The notes under the pieces: generated by a model
The model's input: only the letters and a program-made list of their open reading frames with translations
Database searches by the model: none
Told to the model about the DNA's origin: nothing
Position numbers and translations under genes: made by a program
Assembly: GCF_002013895.1 (NCBI RefSeq)
Contig: NZ_MAFQ01000007.1
Span: 248,001-312,000, forward strand
Direction of reading: 5' to 3'
Length of the DNA stretch: 64,000 nt
Origin: Mycobacteroides franklinii
Lineage (GTDB): Bacteria > Actinomycetota > Actinomycetes > Mycobacteriales > Mycobacteriaceae
In this document: positions 16,982 to 26,293 of the stretch, in pieces
Layout of the letters: every line of letters begins with the position of its first letter
Numbering within the stretch: the stretch's first letter is position 1

Positions 16982-18367
16982 ATGACGCCGCCGCCGTCGG
17001 ATTCTCCCTCCATCGCCATTGTGGGGGGCGGTATTTCGGGTCTGACGGCGGCATATCGACTGCGCAGTGAACTCGACGGCCTCGGCGTAGGCGGAGCCAG
17101 CATCACCGTGTACGACCCCGCCGAGCAGCTGGGCGGCATCCTGCGCACCATCACCCTGGGTGAGCACCGCATCGATATCGGTGCGGAAGCGTTCATCACC
17201 CGGCGCCCGGAGGTGCTGGACCTCCTGGACGAGCTGGGTTTGGCGGACCGCAGGCTCGAGACCACCGGTGCGCGGCCACTCGTCTACGCCGGCGGCAGCC
17301 TGCATCCGCTGCCCACGCGGACCGTCAACGGCATCCCCGCCTCGGCATCATCGGTGATCGGCCTGGTAGACGACGAGACCGTCGCCCGCATCGACAGTGA
17401 ACCTCAGCGCGATATGCCGTGGACCGTCGGAGCCGACCCCACCGTCGCCGACCTGGTGGCATTGCGGTTCGGGCCGCAGGTCGTCGCCAGGCTGGTTGAT
17501 CCGCTGCTCGGTGGTGTGTACGCGGGCTCTGCCGCGACGACGGGTCTGCGCACGGCGGCGCCCGGTATCGCCCGGGCGCTCGACGAGGGTGCGGGCAGTC
17601 TGCTCGCGGCGGCCCGGCAGGCCTTGCCGCCGATATCTGCCACCGGCATCTTCGGTGCCGTCGACGGCGGGTACGCGGTGTTGGTGGATGAACTCTGGAG
17701 CCGCGCGCGCGCCGAACATCGGCAACTCGCGGTGACGGGTGTCGAACGCGACGGGGACGGCTGGACCGTTACCGGAGCGGGCGTGTCCGATCGTGTGGAT
17801 GCGGTCATTGTCGCCGTACCCGCACCCCGCGCGGCGGCCATTCTGGATGCGGTGGCACCCGAGTCGGCGGCCGCGGCGCGCACGATCCCGGTGGCTTCGT
17901 CGGTGGTGGTGGCGCTGACCTTGCCCGGCGATGTCGAGCTTCCGGCCAATTCCGGTGTGCTTGTCGCGTCGGCAGAATCGTTACATACCAAGGCCATAAC
18001 GTTCTCGACCAGCAAGTGGGGGATGCGTGGACGGAGCACCCAGGTGGTGCGGCTGTCCTACGGACGCTTCGGTGACACGGTGGCACGCGCCACCAGTGAC
18101 GACCAGCTGCGGCATTGGGCCGTCGTGGATCTGGAAACCGTCCTCGGTGCTCCCGTCGCTCCGATCAATTCGGCGCTGGCCCGCTGGATTGACGCCATGC
18201 CGCAGTACGGGCCCGGCCATGCCGATGTCGTGGATGCCGTCCGCGCCGGATTGCCGTCAGGAATCGCGGTGGCGGGCTCCTACCTGGACGGGATAGGGGT
18301 GCCGGCCTGTGTGGCCTCCGCCTCTCAAGCCGCGCGGGACAGCGTGGCACGATGGAGGCATGGCTAG
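16982..18367 (+). CDS. hemY: Coproporphyrinogen/protoporphyrinogen oxidase (HemY/CgoX type)
   Basis: 461 residues from ATG 16982. The FAD-binding Rossmann motif [17 protein letters not shown] sits at the N-terminus, followed by [17 protein letters not shown] and [20 protein letters not shown], typical of the amine-oxidase-like PPOX family. [11 protein letters not shown] is the conserved mid-protein segment and the FAD-contacting end is [20 protein letters not shown]. Because hemQ follows directly, the substrate is most likely coproporphyrinogen III, oxidised to coproporphyrin III, rather than protoporphyrinogen. Its last eight bases overlap the hemQ start. Confidence 0.95.
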   Translation: MTPPPSDSPSIAIVGGGISGLTAAYRLRSELDGLGVGGASITVYDPAEQLGGILRTITLGEHRIDIGAEAFITRRPEVLDLLDELGLADRRLETTGARPLVYAGGSLHPLPTRTVNGIPASASSVIGLVDDETVARIDSEPQRDMPWTVGADPTVADLVALRFGPQVVARLVDPLLGGVYAGSAATTGLRTAAPGIARALDEGAGSLLAAARQALPPISATGIFGAVDGGYAVLVDELWSRARAEHRQLAVTGVERDGDGWTVTGAGVSDRVDAVIVAVPAPRAAAILDAVAPESAAAARTIPVASSVVVALTLPGDVELPANSGVLVASAESLHTKAITFSTSKWGMRGRSTQVVRLSYGRFGDTVARATSDDQLRHWAVVDLETVLGAPVAPINSALARWIDAMPQYGPGHADVVDAVRAGLPSGIAVAGSYLDGIGVPACVASASQAARDSVARWRHG

Positions 18368-19055
18368 CCTCGATTTCGACACCCTCAACTCCACCATCCG
18401 CTACCTGATGTTCTCGGTATTCCAGGTACGCGACGGAGGGTTGGGCGAGGATCGCGACGGCGCCGCCGACGAGGTGGCCACCCTGATCAAGCGGCACGAG
18501 GATGACGGCGTCGTGGTGCGTGGCATTTATGACGTGGCCGGCCTGCGTGCCGATGCCGACTTCATGATCTGGTCGCACGCCGAATCCATCGAGAAGCTCC
18601 AGGCGTTGTACAGCGACTTCCGGCGCACCACCGCCCTGGGCCGGGCCAGCACTCCGGTGTGGAGCAACGCGGCCCTGCACCGTCCCGCCGAGTTCAACAA
18701 GAGCCACATCCCGGCGTTCCTCGCGGGGGAGGAGCCGGGCGCCTACATCTGCGTGTATCCCTTTGTGCGGTCTTACGATTGGTACCTGCTGCCCGATGAG
18801 GAGCGGCGCAAGATGCTCGCCGATCACGGTATCGCCGCGCGTGCGTACAAGGATGTGCGTGCCAACACCGTGCCTGCGTTCGCGCTCGGCGACTACGAGT
18901 GGTTGCTGGCGTTCGAGGCCCCCGAGCTGTACCGCATCGTCGACCTGATGCGCGACCTGCGCGCCACCGAGGCGCGGCTGCATGTGCGCGAGGAGACGCC
19001 CTTCTTCACCGGCCCGCGGATCTCGGCCGAAGAGCTCGTCGCCCGCCTGCCTTAG
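18360..19055 (+). CDS. hemQ: Coprohaem decarboxylase HemQ (chlorite dismutase-like)
   Basis: 231 residues, the size of Rv2676c. ATG 18360 follows GGAGG by one base and lies within the hemY 3' end. The fold is the chlorite dismutase family: [13 protein letters not shown] at the N-terminus, [20 protein letters not shown], and [23 protein letters not shown] segment (here [20 protein letters not shown]), which contains the tyrosine region active in decarboxylation. HemQ uses H2O2 to decarboxylate coprohaem to haem b, last step of the coproporphyrin-dependent route. Ferrochelatase is not in the window. Confidence 0.95.
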   Translation: MASLDFDTLNSTIRYLMFSVFQVRDGGLGEDRDGAADEVATLIKRHEDDGVVVRGIYDVAGLRADADFMIWSHAESIEKLQALYSDFRRTTALGRASTPVWSNAALHRPAEFNKSHIPAFLAGEEPGAYICVYPFVRSYDWYLLPDEERRKMLADHGIAARAYKDVRANTVPAFALGDYEWLLAFEAPELYRIVDLMRDLRATEARLHVREETPFFTGPRISAEELVARLP

Positions 19056-19082
19056 GCGAAAACCCGCGCGAAAACCCCGCGC

Positions 19083-19130
19083 CGACACGCCGTGACATGC
19101 CGAGACACGCCCGCGCAACGCGGCGTGTCG
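19083..19130. terminator. Long inverted repeat between convergent hemQ and msrB
   Basis: CGACACGCCG (19083-19092) is exactly repeated in inverse as CGGCGTGTCG (19121-19130), 28 bases apart, and is flanked by a further pair CCCCGCG / CGCGGGG just outside. It fills most of the 88-bp gap between the two convergent stops, so a bidirectional terminator is the simplest reading. There is no U-tract, as is usual in mycobacteria. Confidence 0.5.
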
Positions 19131-19143
19131 ACGGCACGCGGGG

Positions 19144-19557
19144 TCAGGACGGCTGCAGCGTCAGTGAGATCGAGTTGATGCAGTAGCGCTGGTCGGTGGG
19201 CGTGGGATATCCCTCTCCCTCGAACACGTGCCCCAGGTGGCTGTGGCAGTTGGCGCACAGCACCTCCACGCGCCGCATGCCCATCGAGTCGTCGGGCTTG
19301 AGGATCACCGCGTCTGAATCGGCCGGGTCGAAGAACGACGGCCAGCCGCAATGGGATTCGAACTTCTCGGTGCTGCGGAACAGCTCGGCGCCACAGGCCC
19401 GGCAGGCGTATACGCCCTCGGTCTTGGTGTCGGTGTACTCGCCGACGAACGGTCGTTCGGTGCCGGCGCGGCGCAGCACCGCGAACTCGTCAGGAGTCAG
19501 TCTCTCCCGCCACTGCTCGTCGGTCAGATTCACCTTCGGGTCGTTCGATGTCGTCAT
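19144..19557 (-). CDS. msrB: Peptide methionine-(R)-S-oxide reductase MsrB
   Basis: 137 residues. It reduces the R-epimer of methionine sulfoxide in proteins with thioredoxin. Zinc-binding CxxC pairs appear as CRACG and CANCHSHLGH; the catalytic-site strand is QRYCINSISL with the active Cys, and CGWPSFFDP is the conserved loop. Cytosolic; no signal peptide. The start lies inside the 3' end of aftC (68-base overlap, different frame, same strand), suggesting translation coupled to aftC. Order aftC-msrB matches Rv2673-Rv2674. Confidence 0.96.
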   Translation of the reverse strand: MTTSNDPKVNLTDEQWRERLTPDEFAVLRRAGTERPFVGEYTDTKTEGVYACRACGAELFRSTEKFESHCGWPSFFDPADSDAVILKPDDSMGMRRVEVLCANCHSHLGHVFEGEGYPTPTDQRYCINSISLTLQPS

Positions 19558-20878
19558 CGTCTGCTGACTCCTTAGTGCCTATCGCAGCCCTCATCCAGTC
19601 TGGATCCAGCCCATGCTCCAGTGTGCCAGCGGCCTTGGCAGCCCGGTATCGAAGCACCAGCACCATCATCACGACGATGAGCAGCAGGCACCACCCGTAG
19701 GTGATTTTCAGGTACTCCAGGGCGCGGCCGGTCGTCAGCCAGTGCACGAGCAGCCAGCGGTCCATGGTGAAGAAACCGTAGATCGCCAGCCAGGCCGGCC
19801 AGTTCCGCAGCACCGAGTTGGGCAGCACGATCGTCATGACGAACGGGAACAGCGCCATCGAGTAGTAGCCCTGGCCCAATCCCAGCAGCAGGAATGACGC
19901 GGTCAGCACCACACCGCCGGTGGTCAATGCCCAGAACCTGGGGTCGCGCCGGCGGTAGTACTTGTACAGCAGCCACACGCTCACCAGGGCGATCAGCAGG
20001 AACGCGATGCGCAGGAAGCCGATCAGTGGTACGGGGAGCCCGTAGTACACGCCATTGCCGGCGATGGAGCTGTTGAAGTAGTCGCGGGTCTCACCGAGGT
20101 ACCTGACGGTGCGCCGCAGATAGTCCCAGCCGTCCACGATCCGGACCTTGTGCGGGCCGAACATCGCCACCGCGTTGAAGAAGGCGGGGATACCGAAGGC
20201 GGCCGCGAAAACCCGCCACTGCCGGTTCAATAGCGGCAGCAACAGCAGCGGTAACAGCAGTGGTTTGATGACCAGCGTCAGGCCTATCGCGACGCCGGAT
20301 AGCCATTCGGAGTTCTTGTTCCCATCCAGCAGCCAGCGGAAGAACAGCACCTCCAGCAGTAGCATCACGCCATTGATGTTGGTGAAAACAATTGTGTTGG
20401 TGACACTTTCGGTGCAGAACATGGCCAGCAGCAGTGCCGGTGCGGCCACCGAGGCCAGCGTGAAGTTGAAAAGCCGCAGCAGGAAGTAGGCCGCGAGCAC
20501 GATCGCGATGGCGTTGATGGTGATGAACCAGTACCGCGAAGCATCCACGGGCAGATATCCGAAGGGCGCCAGCAGCAGGGTGCCGCCTGGCGGATAGATG
20601 TAGTGCGGGTCTACGTAGGAGAAGTTCTCGTTGTAGACCGGCTGGTGCCGTTTGAAGGCGATGACGGCGCGGTAGACGGGCCCGAAGTCGTCGGTGATGT
20701 AGCCGTTGGTACCCAGCACGTAGCTGCGATGGATCACCGCCATGATGGCCACCGGCCACAGCACCGAACGCAGAATGGTCGCGACTGACGGCGGTGCGGT
20801 CGGCGGTTTCAGAGCCTGTGCGACGGAGTTCTTGAAGCCCTCGATCAGGCGTGAAAATGACGTATCGACTGACACCAC
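19490..20878 (-). CDS. aftC: Alpha-(1->3)-arabinofuranosyltransferase AftC (GT87)
   Basis: 462 residues with about 10-12 membrane helices. It transfers arabinofuranose from decaprenylphosphoryl arabinose to branch the arabinan of arabinogalactan and lipoarabinomannan. The first loop has TNGYITDDFGPVYRAVIAFK, containing the DDFGPVY acidic motif of GT-C enzymes, followed by DPHYIYPPGGTLLLAPFGYL. GTG 20878 is chosen because TACGGT (20885-20890, minus strand) ends 6 bases upstream, a leaderless promoter arrangement. The cytosolic C-terminal tail is acidic (SADDDDIERPEGESD). It overlaps msrB by 68 bases. Confidence 0.92.
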   Translation of the reverse strand: MVSVDTSFSRLIEGFKNSVAQALKPPTAPPSVATILRSVLWPVAIMAVIHRSYVLGTNGYITDDFGPVYRAVIAFKRHQPVYNENFSYVDPHYIYPPGGTLLLAPFGYLPVDASRYWFITINAIAIVLAAYFLLRLFNFTLASVAAPALLLAMFCTESVTNTIVFTNINGVMLLLEVLFFRWLLDGNKNSEWLSGVAIGLTLVIKPLLLPLLLLPLLNRQWRVFAAAFGIPAFFNAVAMFGPHKVRIVDGWDYLRRTVRYLGETRDYFNSSIAGNGVYYGLPVPLIGFLRIAFLLIALVSVWLLYKYYRRRDPRFWALTTGGVVLTASFLLLGLGQGYYSMALFPFVMTIVLPNSVLRNWPAWLAIYGFFTMDRWLLVHWLTTGRALEYLKITYGWCLLLIVVMMVLVLRYRAAKAAGTLEHGLDPDWMRAAIGTKESADDDDIERPEGESDRRAVAGETDS

Positions 20879-20924
20879 GCAGGCACCGTACCTTGCGTGC
20901 CCAGTGCGGTTACCGCAAGTACGA

Positions 20925-22478
20925 CTAGGCCGGGCAGAACGTGTCGGTGTCCGGGAGCTTCCCGTCGTTCAGGTATGCCAGGGACGGAGGCTGCGCGCAC
21001 GCGGTGTAGACGATGGCACCGTGGCCGATGCCCTGCCACATGACGCGCTTGCTGGCCGCCTTGGCGTTGATGATCACCGCGGCCGTCGCCGACACACCCT
21101 CGCTGCCGGAGATCGGATCGTGTTGCCCGCCGAGGATCAGCACGTTGATCTTCAGATCCTGTGGCGGGTTCGGCTTGGATCCACTGGGCCACTGTAGGCA
21201 GTTCACCAATTCCAGGGCGGAGGTGCGCCCGAACAGGGGGTACTGCTTGCCCCAGGCCACCACCAGCTCGCGGACCCGGTCGGGGGTGGGGCGGGCCAGC
21301 GCGTCGCTGCACGAGTTGACGAACTGCCCATCGGTATCGCGCAGCGCGTTGGCCCGGTCGACCAGCGGGGTCAACGCGCCACTGTCAGGACCGCGCGCGG
21401 CGTTGAGTGTGTTCGCAAGATTCTGTACGACGGCGGTGCTGTCGCCGACCGGATATGCCAGCGCCGTGGTGATCGCCCTGACGACCGTCGCCCGTGACCA
21501 AGGCAGGCCGCCGTTCTGTGCGCGGTTCAGCAGGTCACCGACGGCCCCGGCCGGATCGGGTCCCAGCGGGCAGTTGTTGGCGACGCACTGTGCGGCAAAG
21601 GCGTCGAACGCGGACTGCTGGCCCTTGAGCCGCTGTTCGGCGGCAGCCTCGGCGGCGATGTCGGCGGCCACCGGGGAGTCGAGCATCAGCCGGGCCACCT
21701 TGTTGGGGTGGGATCCGGCGTAGGCCAGCGCGACCCGCGCGCCGCTGCCGATGCCGAGCAGCGCCAGGGCCGGCACGTCCCACTGGGCGCGCAGCGCCTC
21801 CAGGTCCTCGGCGGCATGCGCGTCGTTGTAGGCGGAGTCACCGGGGGAGATGGTGTCGGTGCAGTTGGTGGTCGCGGTCTCGACGATCTTGCCCAGGCTC
21901 GCGACGGGGTCGTCGCCGCCGCGGTTCTGCGCCTGGTCCCGCATGTCGCGCGTATCCCAGGTATCGCGGCAGGTGATGGCATCGGATCGCCCGATACCGC
22001 GGCGGTCGACGGCCACCACAGGGCGCTGCTTGAGCACCTGCGCGCCCGGCCCGTTGAGCCAGGTGGCCAGCTGGACCGAGGACGGGAGATCGGAGCCCGT
22101 GGTGAAGACGAGCGGGCCGGCATCGGCGGGTGTCTGCGAAGTCTTGGCGCGCACCGCGCCCAGCGTCACGCTGCCCGGCGCACCGTTGATCGGGTCCAGC
22201 GGCGCCTTGTACTCGGCGCACTCGAGTGTGAATGTGGGCGAGGTGGTGATGTTGGCGCTGGCGAGCACCTCACGGGTGCAGTCCTGCCAGGACAGATCGA
22301 CCTTGGGCTTGTCGATCGACGGGGGACCGCTCGGTGGCGGTGCCATGGCGGGACCCACATTTCCGTGGCCCTCGTCCATCGCGAAATGCGGTCCGGCCGA
22401 GGGGCCGGGTGCACACCCAGCCAGTACCCCGGTTAGCAGCTGGGCAACCGCCATCGCCCCCATCAGCCGTGCACGCAT
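20925..22478 (-). CDS. Secreted lipoprotein alpha/beta-hydrolase, tripeptidyl aminopeptidase-like (Rv2672-like)
   Basis: 517 residues. The N-terminus is a lipoprotein signal, MRARLMGAMAVAQLLTG then VLAGC, with Cys as lipidation site about residue 21. The hydrolase core contains VVAVDRRGIGRSDA, the nucleophile elbow LLGIGSGARVALAYAG (GxGSG variant), and a TAP-like C-terminal domain with LILGGQHDPISG (acid) and GIGHGAIVYTACAQ (His). Likely a cell-envelope exopeptidase or esterase. TACTGT (22486-22491, minus strand) ends 7 bases before ATG 22478, supporting this start. Reads in the same direction as aftC and lies 46 bp upstream of it. Confidence 0.9.
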   Translation of the reverse strand: MRARLMGAMAVAQLLTGVLAGCAPGPSAGPHFAMDEGHGNVGPAMAPPPSGPPSIDKPKVDLSWQDCTREVLASANITTSPTFTLECAEYKAPLDPINGAPGSVTLGAVRAKTSQTPADAGPLVFTTGSDLPSSVQLATWLNGPGAQVLKQRPVVAVDRRGIGRSDAITCRDTWDTRDMRDQAQNRGGDDPVASLGKIVETATTNCTDTISPGDSAYNDAHAAEDLEALRAQWDVPALALLGIGSGARVALAYAGSHPNKVARLMLDSPVAADIAAEAAAEQRLKGQQSAFDAFAAQCVANNCPLGPDPAGAVGDLLNRAQNGGLPWSRATVVRAITTALAYPVGDSTAVVQNLANTLNAARGPDSGALTPLVDRANALRDTDGQFVNSCSDALARPTPDRVRELVVAWGKQYPLFGRTSALELVNCLQWPSGSKPNPPQDLKINVLILGGQHDPISGSEGVSATAAVIINAKAASKRVMWQGIGHGAIVYTACAQPPSLAYLNDGKLPDTDTFCPA

Positions 22479-22506
22479 GCCGACCACAGTATCGGGTGAA
22501 CATTGG

Positions 22507-23298
22507 CTAAGCCCGGACGTGCCGCGTGAACAGGTAGCCGTCCCCGTCTGCGAGCAGCAACACCCGTTGCCACGCCGTGGGTGCTTCGGTGGGGCTCGAC
22601 ACGATCCGGCCCCCGTCGCCGCCGACCGTGGTGGGCGCCACGGTCAGGCAGAGCTCGTCGACGAGACGTGCCGCAAGCAGCGTGCCGAGCAGTGACGGGC
22701 CCCCCTCGCACAGCACTCGAGACAGGCCCCGGCTGTGTAGCCCGGTCAGCGCCGCACGCAGATCGACCTTCCCGGTGTGCAGGTGGTTCTCGGCGACGAG
22801 AATCTGCGCACCCGGAACCCGGGAAGCGACGTTCGCCGCTCCGGACGCCGTGGTGACCACGATCGGGGTGACCTCAGATTCGTTGAACAGGGGAATGCTC
22901 GGATCCACGGCTCCTGAGGCCGTGACCACCGCAATCACCGGAACCTCGCCCTGCCCGCGGGCCTGACGGCGCTGGCGCACGCTGACCGGTAGATGTGCGC
23001 CGTGATAGCGCTCGGCGCGCGCGGTGCCGGACCCGACCAGAATCACATCGGCATTGGCGCGCATCGCGGCGAATACCGCCCGGTCGCCGTCGCCGCCGAG
23101 CCCACCGGACAAACCGGTGACCGTCGCCGCCCCGTCCAGACTGCCAATCATGTTGGCGCGCAGACAGATTTCATTGTTCGCGGGGTAGTCGTAGAGATCG
23201 ACCAGCTCGCTGGAACCCACCGGCGCCCCGGTTGTCAGCTGTGTGAGCTGTATCCCAGTAGGGCCCGGAATCGCCTGTTCATCGTCACTGTCGGCCAC
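22507..23298 (-). CDS. RibD C-terminal domain reductase (Rv2671-like pyrimidine/dihydrofolate reductase)
   Basis: 263 residues of the RibD_C reductase fold (DHFR-like), without the deaminase domain. Visible motifs: EICLRANMIGSLDGAATV (substrate strand), FAAMRANADVILVGSGTARAE (NADPH pocket), LCEGGPSLLGTLLAARLVDE near 205 (conserved GGP loop). RibD reductases convert a ribosylaminopyrimidine in riboflavin synthesis; the M. tuberculosis homologue is known to act also as an alternative dihydrofolate reductase, and that may be its role here. Start GTG 23298. Divergent from the AFG1 gene with 33 bp between starts. Confidence 0.88.
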   Translation of the reverse strand: MADSDDEQAIPGPTGIQLTQLTTGAPVGSSELVDLYDYPANNEICLRANMIGSLDGAATVTGLSGGLGGDGDRAVFAAMRANADVILVGSGTARAERYHGAHLPVSVRQRRQARGQGEVPVIAVVTASGAVDPSIPLFNESEVTPIVVTTASGAANVASRVPGAQILVAENHLHTGKVDLRAALTGLHSRGLSRVLCEGGPSLLGTLLAARLVDELCLTVAPTTVGGDGGRIVSSPTEAPTAWQRVLLLADGDGYLFTRHVRA

Positions 23299-23319
23299 AA
23301 GGAGATCTCAGCACGCCGT

Positions 23320-23325
23320 TACGCT
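23320..23325 (+). promoter_or_regulatory. -10 element for leaderless AFG1-type ATPase transcript
   Basis: TACGCT ends 6 bases before GTG 23332. It fits TANNNT, and no ribosome-binding site precedes the GTG, so a leaderless start is likely. Confidence 0.5.
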
Positions 23326-23331
23326 GCCCGT

Positions 23332-24408
23332 GTGACTGATCCGCAATCTGTTGCCGTTACGGGCCAATCCCCGTCGCTTCGTTCGCCCGGGTTCCCCCAG
23401 CACCTTGCCGACCGGCACCCCACCGTCTCCAACGAGCGGCTGATCGCCCAGCTCGTGCCGCCGCCGACGTTCACCTCGGTGAGCTTTGACTCGTACCGGC
23501 CCGACCCCAACGAGCCGACGCAGACGGCGGCCGTGGAATCGTGCCGGGCCTTCGCCCAGGAGGCGACGATCCGCCGGGCGGGCAAGAAGAAGCTGTTCGG
23601 AAAGCGCGAAGTGCTGCCCGGAGTGGGCATCTATCTCGATGGCGGGTTCGGTGTGGGCAAGACCCACCTGCTGGCGTCGATCTATCACACGGTGCCCGGC
23701 CCCAAGGCGTTTGCGAGTTTCGGTGAATTGACTCAGGTGGCAAGTGTTTTCGGCTTCCTGGAGTGCATCGAGCTGTTGGCCGACTACACGGTGGTGTGCA
23801 TCGACGAGTTCGAGCTGGATGACCCCGGCAATACGACGTTGGTATCGCGGCTGCTTTCGGAGCTGGTGGCGCGCGGGGTTTCGATCGCCGCGACCTCCAA
23901 CACGCTGCCCGAGCAGCTCGGCGAGGGCCGGTTCGCGGCCCAGGACTTCCTGCGCGAGATCGCCGCGCTGTCGGCGATCTTCAACACGGTGCGGGTGGAG
24001 GGCCCGGACTACCGGCACCGTGACCTGCCGCCCGCTCCCGAACCGCATTCCGACGAGCAGCTTCGCGAACTGGCGGCGTCCATCGACGGCGCGACCTTCG
24101 ACCAGTTCGACGATCTGTGCCGCCACCTGGCGAGCATGCATCCGTCCCGGTATCTGAGCCTCATCGAAGGCGTGACCGCGGTCTTCGTCGCGGGGGTGGA
24201 GCAGGTGCACGATCAGTCGGTAGCGCTGCGGATCGTGGCCCTGACGGACCGGCTCTACGACGCCGGCATCCCGGTGCAGGCCTCGGGGATGAAGCTGGAC
24301 AAGATCTTCGACGACGAGATGGTGGCAGGCGGTTTCCGCAAGAAGTATCTGCGTGCCACCTCGCGGCTGCTGGCGCTCAGCGCGGCGGCGCTACCGAACG
24401 CTGCATGA
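23332..24408 (+). CDS. zapE: AFG1/ZapE family ATPase
   Basis: 358 residues from GTG 23332 (VTDPQSVAVTG), close to the Rv2670c length. P-loop Walker A GGFGVGKTHLL at about 104-114, Walker B VVCIDEFELDD near 155, and a sensor segment SIAATSNTLPEQLGEGRF typical of AFG1/ZapE. Family members link ATP hydrolysis to division-ring (FtsZ) destabilisation in E. coli and to mitochondrial protein quality control in yeast; role in mycobacteria is not known to me. Its 3' end overlaps the convergent GNAT gene by 32 bases. Confidence 0.9.
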   Translation: MTDPQSVAVTGQSPSLRSPGFPQHLADRHPTVSNERLIAQLVPPPTFTSVSFDSYRPDPNEPTQTAAVESCRAFAQEATIRRAGKKKLFGKREVLPGVGIYLDGGFGVGKTHLLASIYHTVPGPKAFASFGELTQVASVFGFLECIELLADYTVVCIDEFELDDPGNTTLVSRLLSELVARGVSIAATSNTLPEQLGEGRFAAQDFLREIAALSAIFNTVRVEGPDYRHRDLPPAPEPHSDEQLRELAASIDGATFDQFDDLCRHLASMHPSRYLSLIEGVTAVFVAGVEQVHDQSVALRIVALTDRLYDAGIPVQASGMKLDKIFDDEMVAGGFRKKYLRATSRLLALSAAALPNAA

Positions 24409-24916
24409 CGTAGTCGCTTTCCAGTCGCTCACCCACCCGGAAGGTCTTGGTGCCGCTGCGGGTAAAGCCGTGCTTGGTGTAAAAGCGTTGCGCGCGTTCA
24501 TTTTCTTGGTTGACACCGAGCCAAACCCCGGACGCGCCGGACGCGGCTGCCTCGGTAAGCGCCGCACTCATCAGCACCGCCGCGACGCCGGCTTGGTGGA
24601 ACTCGGGCAGCACGTACATCTTGGAGAGCTGTACCGCGGGCCGCAGCGTCACCGCACGCTGCACGTCGGGGTCCTCGGCGACGCCGTCCACAAGCATCGC
24701 GTACCCGACGATCGCGGTGTCGTCTTCGCGTGCCACCAGCACCCGGTTATCGAGGATGTATTCCTCGAACTTGCCGCTGCTGAGATTGGCCGCGATGAAT
24801 GCCGCGACGTTCTCCGGGGTGGACGACGGGGGACAGGCGAGCGGGAAGGTGCGGGCGGCGACAGTCGCCAGTTCGGTGCTGTCGTCGGCGGTCGCGATGC
24901 TGACCTGAATCGGCAT
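24377..24916 (-). CDS. GNAT family N-acetyltransferase (Rv2669-like)
   Basis: 179 residues. GNAT fold with the acetyl-CoA binding region KMYVLPEFHQAGVAAVLMSA (motif A, Q/RxxGxA) and C-terminal GVWLGVNQENERAQRFYTKH and FTRSGTKTF (motif B). Acceptor substrate unknown. TAGCCT (24924-24929, minus strand) ends 7 bases before ATG 24916, a leaderless arrangement. Convergent overlap of 32 bases with the AFG1 gene; divergent from the FkbM methyltransferase gene. Confidence 0.88.
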   Translation of the reverse strand: MPIQVSIATADDSTELATVAARTFPLACPPSSTPENVAAFIAANLSSGKFEEYILDNRVLVAREDDTAIVGYAMLVDGVAEDPDVQRAVTLRPAVQLSKMYVLPEFHQAGVAAVLMSAALTEAAASGASGVWLGVNQENERAQRFYTKHGFTRSGTKTFRVGERLESDYVMQRSVAPPR

Positions 24917-24923
24917 GACCGGC

Positions 24924-24937
24924 AGGCTACCTATACT
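24924..24937. promoter_or_regulatory. Divergent -10 elements between GNAT and FkbM genes
   Basis: On the plus strand TATACT (24932-24937) is a strong -10 for the FkbM gene, giving a leader of about 50 nt with GAGGAG before ATG 24994. On the minus strand TAGCCT (24924-24929) serves the GNAT gene. The two boxes are nearly back to back, so the polymerases compete for this 77-bp gap. Confidence 0.5.
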
Positions 24938-24993
24938 TGGCCCCGGTTCCAGACTCTGCGGCCCTATCGACGATCAATCCCGAGGAGCATCAC

Positions 24994-25782
24994 ATGACCG
25001 AGCCTGAGGCTCTTCGCCCAAGAGGCTCATCGCGGCGCGTTACCGCATTTGGCGAGATTCGTGATGCGGTGGTGGGACACGGCCTGCGCACGCTGGCCCG
25101 CGCCACCCCGTGGGTGGAAACCGAACTCGTCGGCATCGCCCAGGTGGTCAAGCCGGGCGATGTGTGCATCGACGTGGGCGCGGCGGCCGGCTTCTACACC
25201 GCGGAGCTGGCACGTCTGGTGGGCGCCGACGGCCTGGTGTACAGCCTGGAGCCGCTGCGGTTCGCGCACGCCACCTCGTCGGCGGCCTTGGGCCTGCGCA
25301 GCGCGCAAAACGTGCGCCGCCATGCCGTCGCACTGGGCACCAATGTCGGTGAGCAGGTGATGAGCGTGCCGCTGCGGAACGGCAAGCCGATCACCGGACG
25401 GTCTTTCGTCGATGCGGGTGCCGACGGGTTGGGTTCCAACGCCGAGTTCCATGAGCACATCCGGGTGGTGGTCGACACCGAGACCTTCGACGGTTTCTGT
25501 GAGCGGCTGAACATCACGCGGATCGACTTCGTGAAGATCGACGTCGAGGGTGCCGAACTCGATGTGCTGGTCAGCGGCGAGAAGACGATCGAGCGGACCC
25601 GTCCGGCAATGATGCTTGAGGTCGAGGACCGTCACATGGAGCGCTTCGGGCGTACCGCCGAGGACATCGTCGCGTGGTTCGCGGCGCGGGATTACCGGAT
25701 GTCGGTGTGGAGTGCGGACGCGTGGCGGCCTGTGGACAAGGTCACCGAAACCTTCCGCAACTACCTATTCCAGCCTCGCTGA
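24994..25782 (+). CDS. FkbM family SAM-dependent methyltransferase
   Basis: 262 residues from ATG 24994, preceded by GAGGAG. Rossmann methyltransferase: DVCIDVGAAAGFYTAELARL is the SAM-binding motif I and VYSLEPLRFAHATSS carries the acidic residue of motif II; the FkbM signature FVKIDVEGAELDVLVSGEKT follows near 190, and MLEVEDRHMERFGRT near 225. The family O-methylates sugars and polyketides; in mycobacteria such enzymes often modify glycolipids, but no glycolipid genes lie adjacent. Converges on the MPT63-like gene with 16 bases between. Confidence 0.88.
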   Translation: MTEPEALRPRGSSRRVTAFGEIRDAVVGHGLRTLARATPWVETELVGIAQVVKPGDVCIDVGAAAGFYTAELARLVGADGLVYSLEPLRFAHATSSAALGLRSAQNVRRHAVALGTNVGEQVMSVPLRNGKPITGRSFVDAGADGLGSNAEFHEHIRVVVDTETFDGFCERLNITRIDFVKIDVEGAELDVLVSGEKTIERTRPAMMLEVEDRHMERFGRTAEDIVAWFAARDYRMSVWSADAWRPVDKVTETFRNYLFQPR

Positions 25783-25798
25783 CGTCTGCTCGCGGGAC

Positions 25799-26293
25799 TC
25801 AGAGGTCCCACTGGGCCAGGTGGACCTGGGTCTGCGCCGAACGCAGCACGATGTGGCGCACCGGTCCGCGGTAGACATCCCAGTACACCGCGCCGTTCAC
25901 GGTCGACCCCTGCGGCGCGTTACGCAGCGCGTAGTTCAGGTCGTCGGGTTCGTCGGTGCGCTGCGGCTCGTAGGCATCCCCGGTTTCCGGTGAGATGCCG
26001 CCAAGCTTGAGTGCCATCAACAGTGCGTACGCGTTGGGCACCGTGGTCGGCCGGATGGTGACGTATGCCTTCCAGATCACGCCGCGCGGGGTGGCCATGC
26101 CGGCCGGGACACCGGTGGGCTCGATGTTGTGCACGGTGACATCGGCACCGATGGTGCCGTAGTCGAAATGCAGTGTCTCGCCGATGTGCCCGATGGGGGT
26201 GACGCGATCGGGCAGCGCGGAGGCCGCCGGCGCCAGGGTCATGGCAATGGCGGTGAGAGCGGCGATGAGCGGTAAGGCGGGGCGTAGACGCAC
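25799..26293 (-). CDS. Secreted MPT63/DUF1942-like protein
   Basis: 164 residues from GTG 26293. A Sec signal peptide is plain: VRLRPALPLIAALTAIAM then TLAPAASA, cleavage expected after ASA about residue 26. The mature part has alternating beta strands ending GAVYWDVYRGPVRHIVL and VHLAQWDL, similar to the last strands of the immunoglobulin-like MPT63 antigen (DUF1942). These are small exported proteins of unknown function. An upstream in-frame start at 26359 exists but would place a long cationic leader before the signal. Confidence 0.72.
   Translation of the reverse strand: MRLRPALPLIAALTAIAMTLAPAASALPDRVTPIGHIGETLHFDYGTIGADVTVHNIEPTGVPAGMATPRGVIWKAYVTIRPTTVPNAYALLMALKLGGISPETGDAYEPQRTDEPDDLNYALRNAPQGSTVNGAVYWDVYRGPVRHIVLRSAQTQVHLAQWDL

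Noticed and set aside
23308..24210. 300-residue minus-strand frame opposite the AFG1 ATPase
   Set aside because: The plus strand encodes Walker A and B motifs of a conserved family; the opposite frame is a GC shadow.
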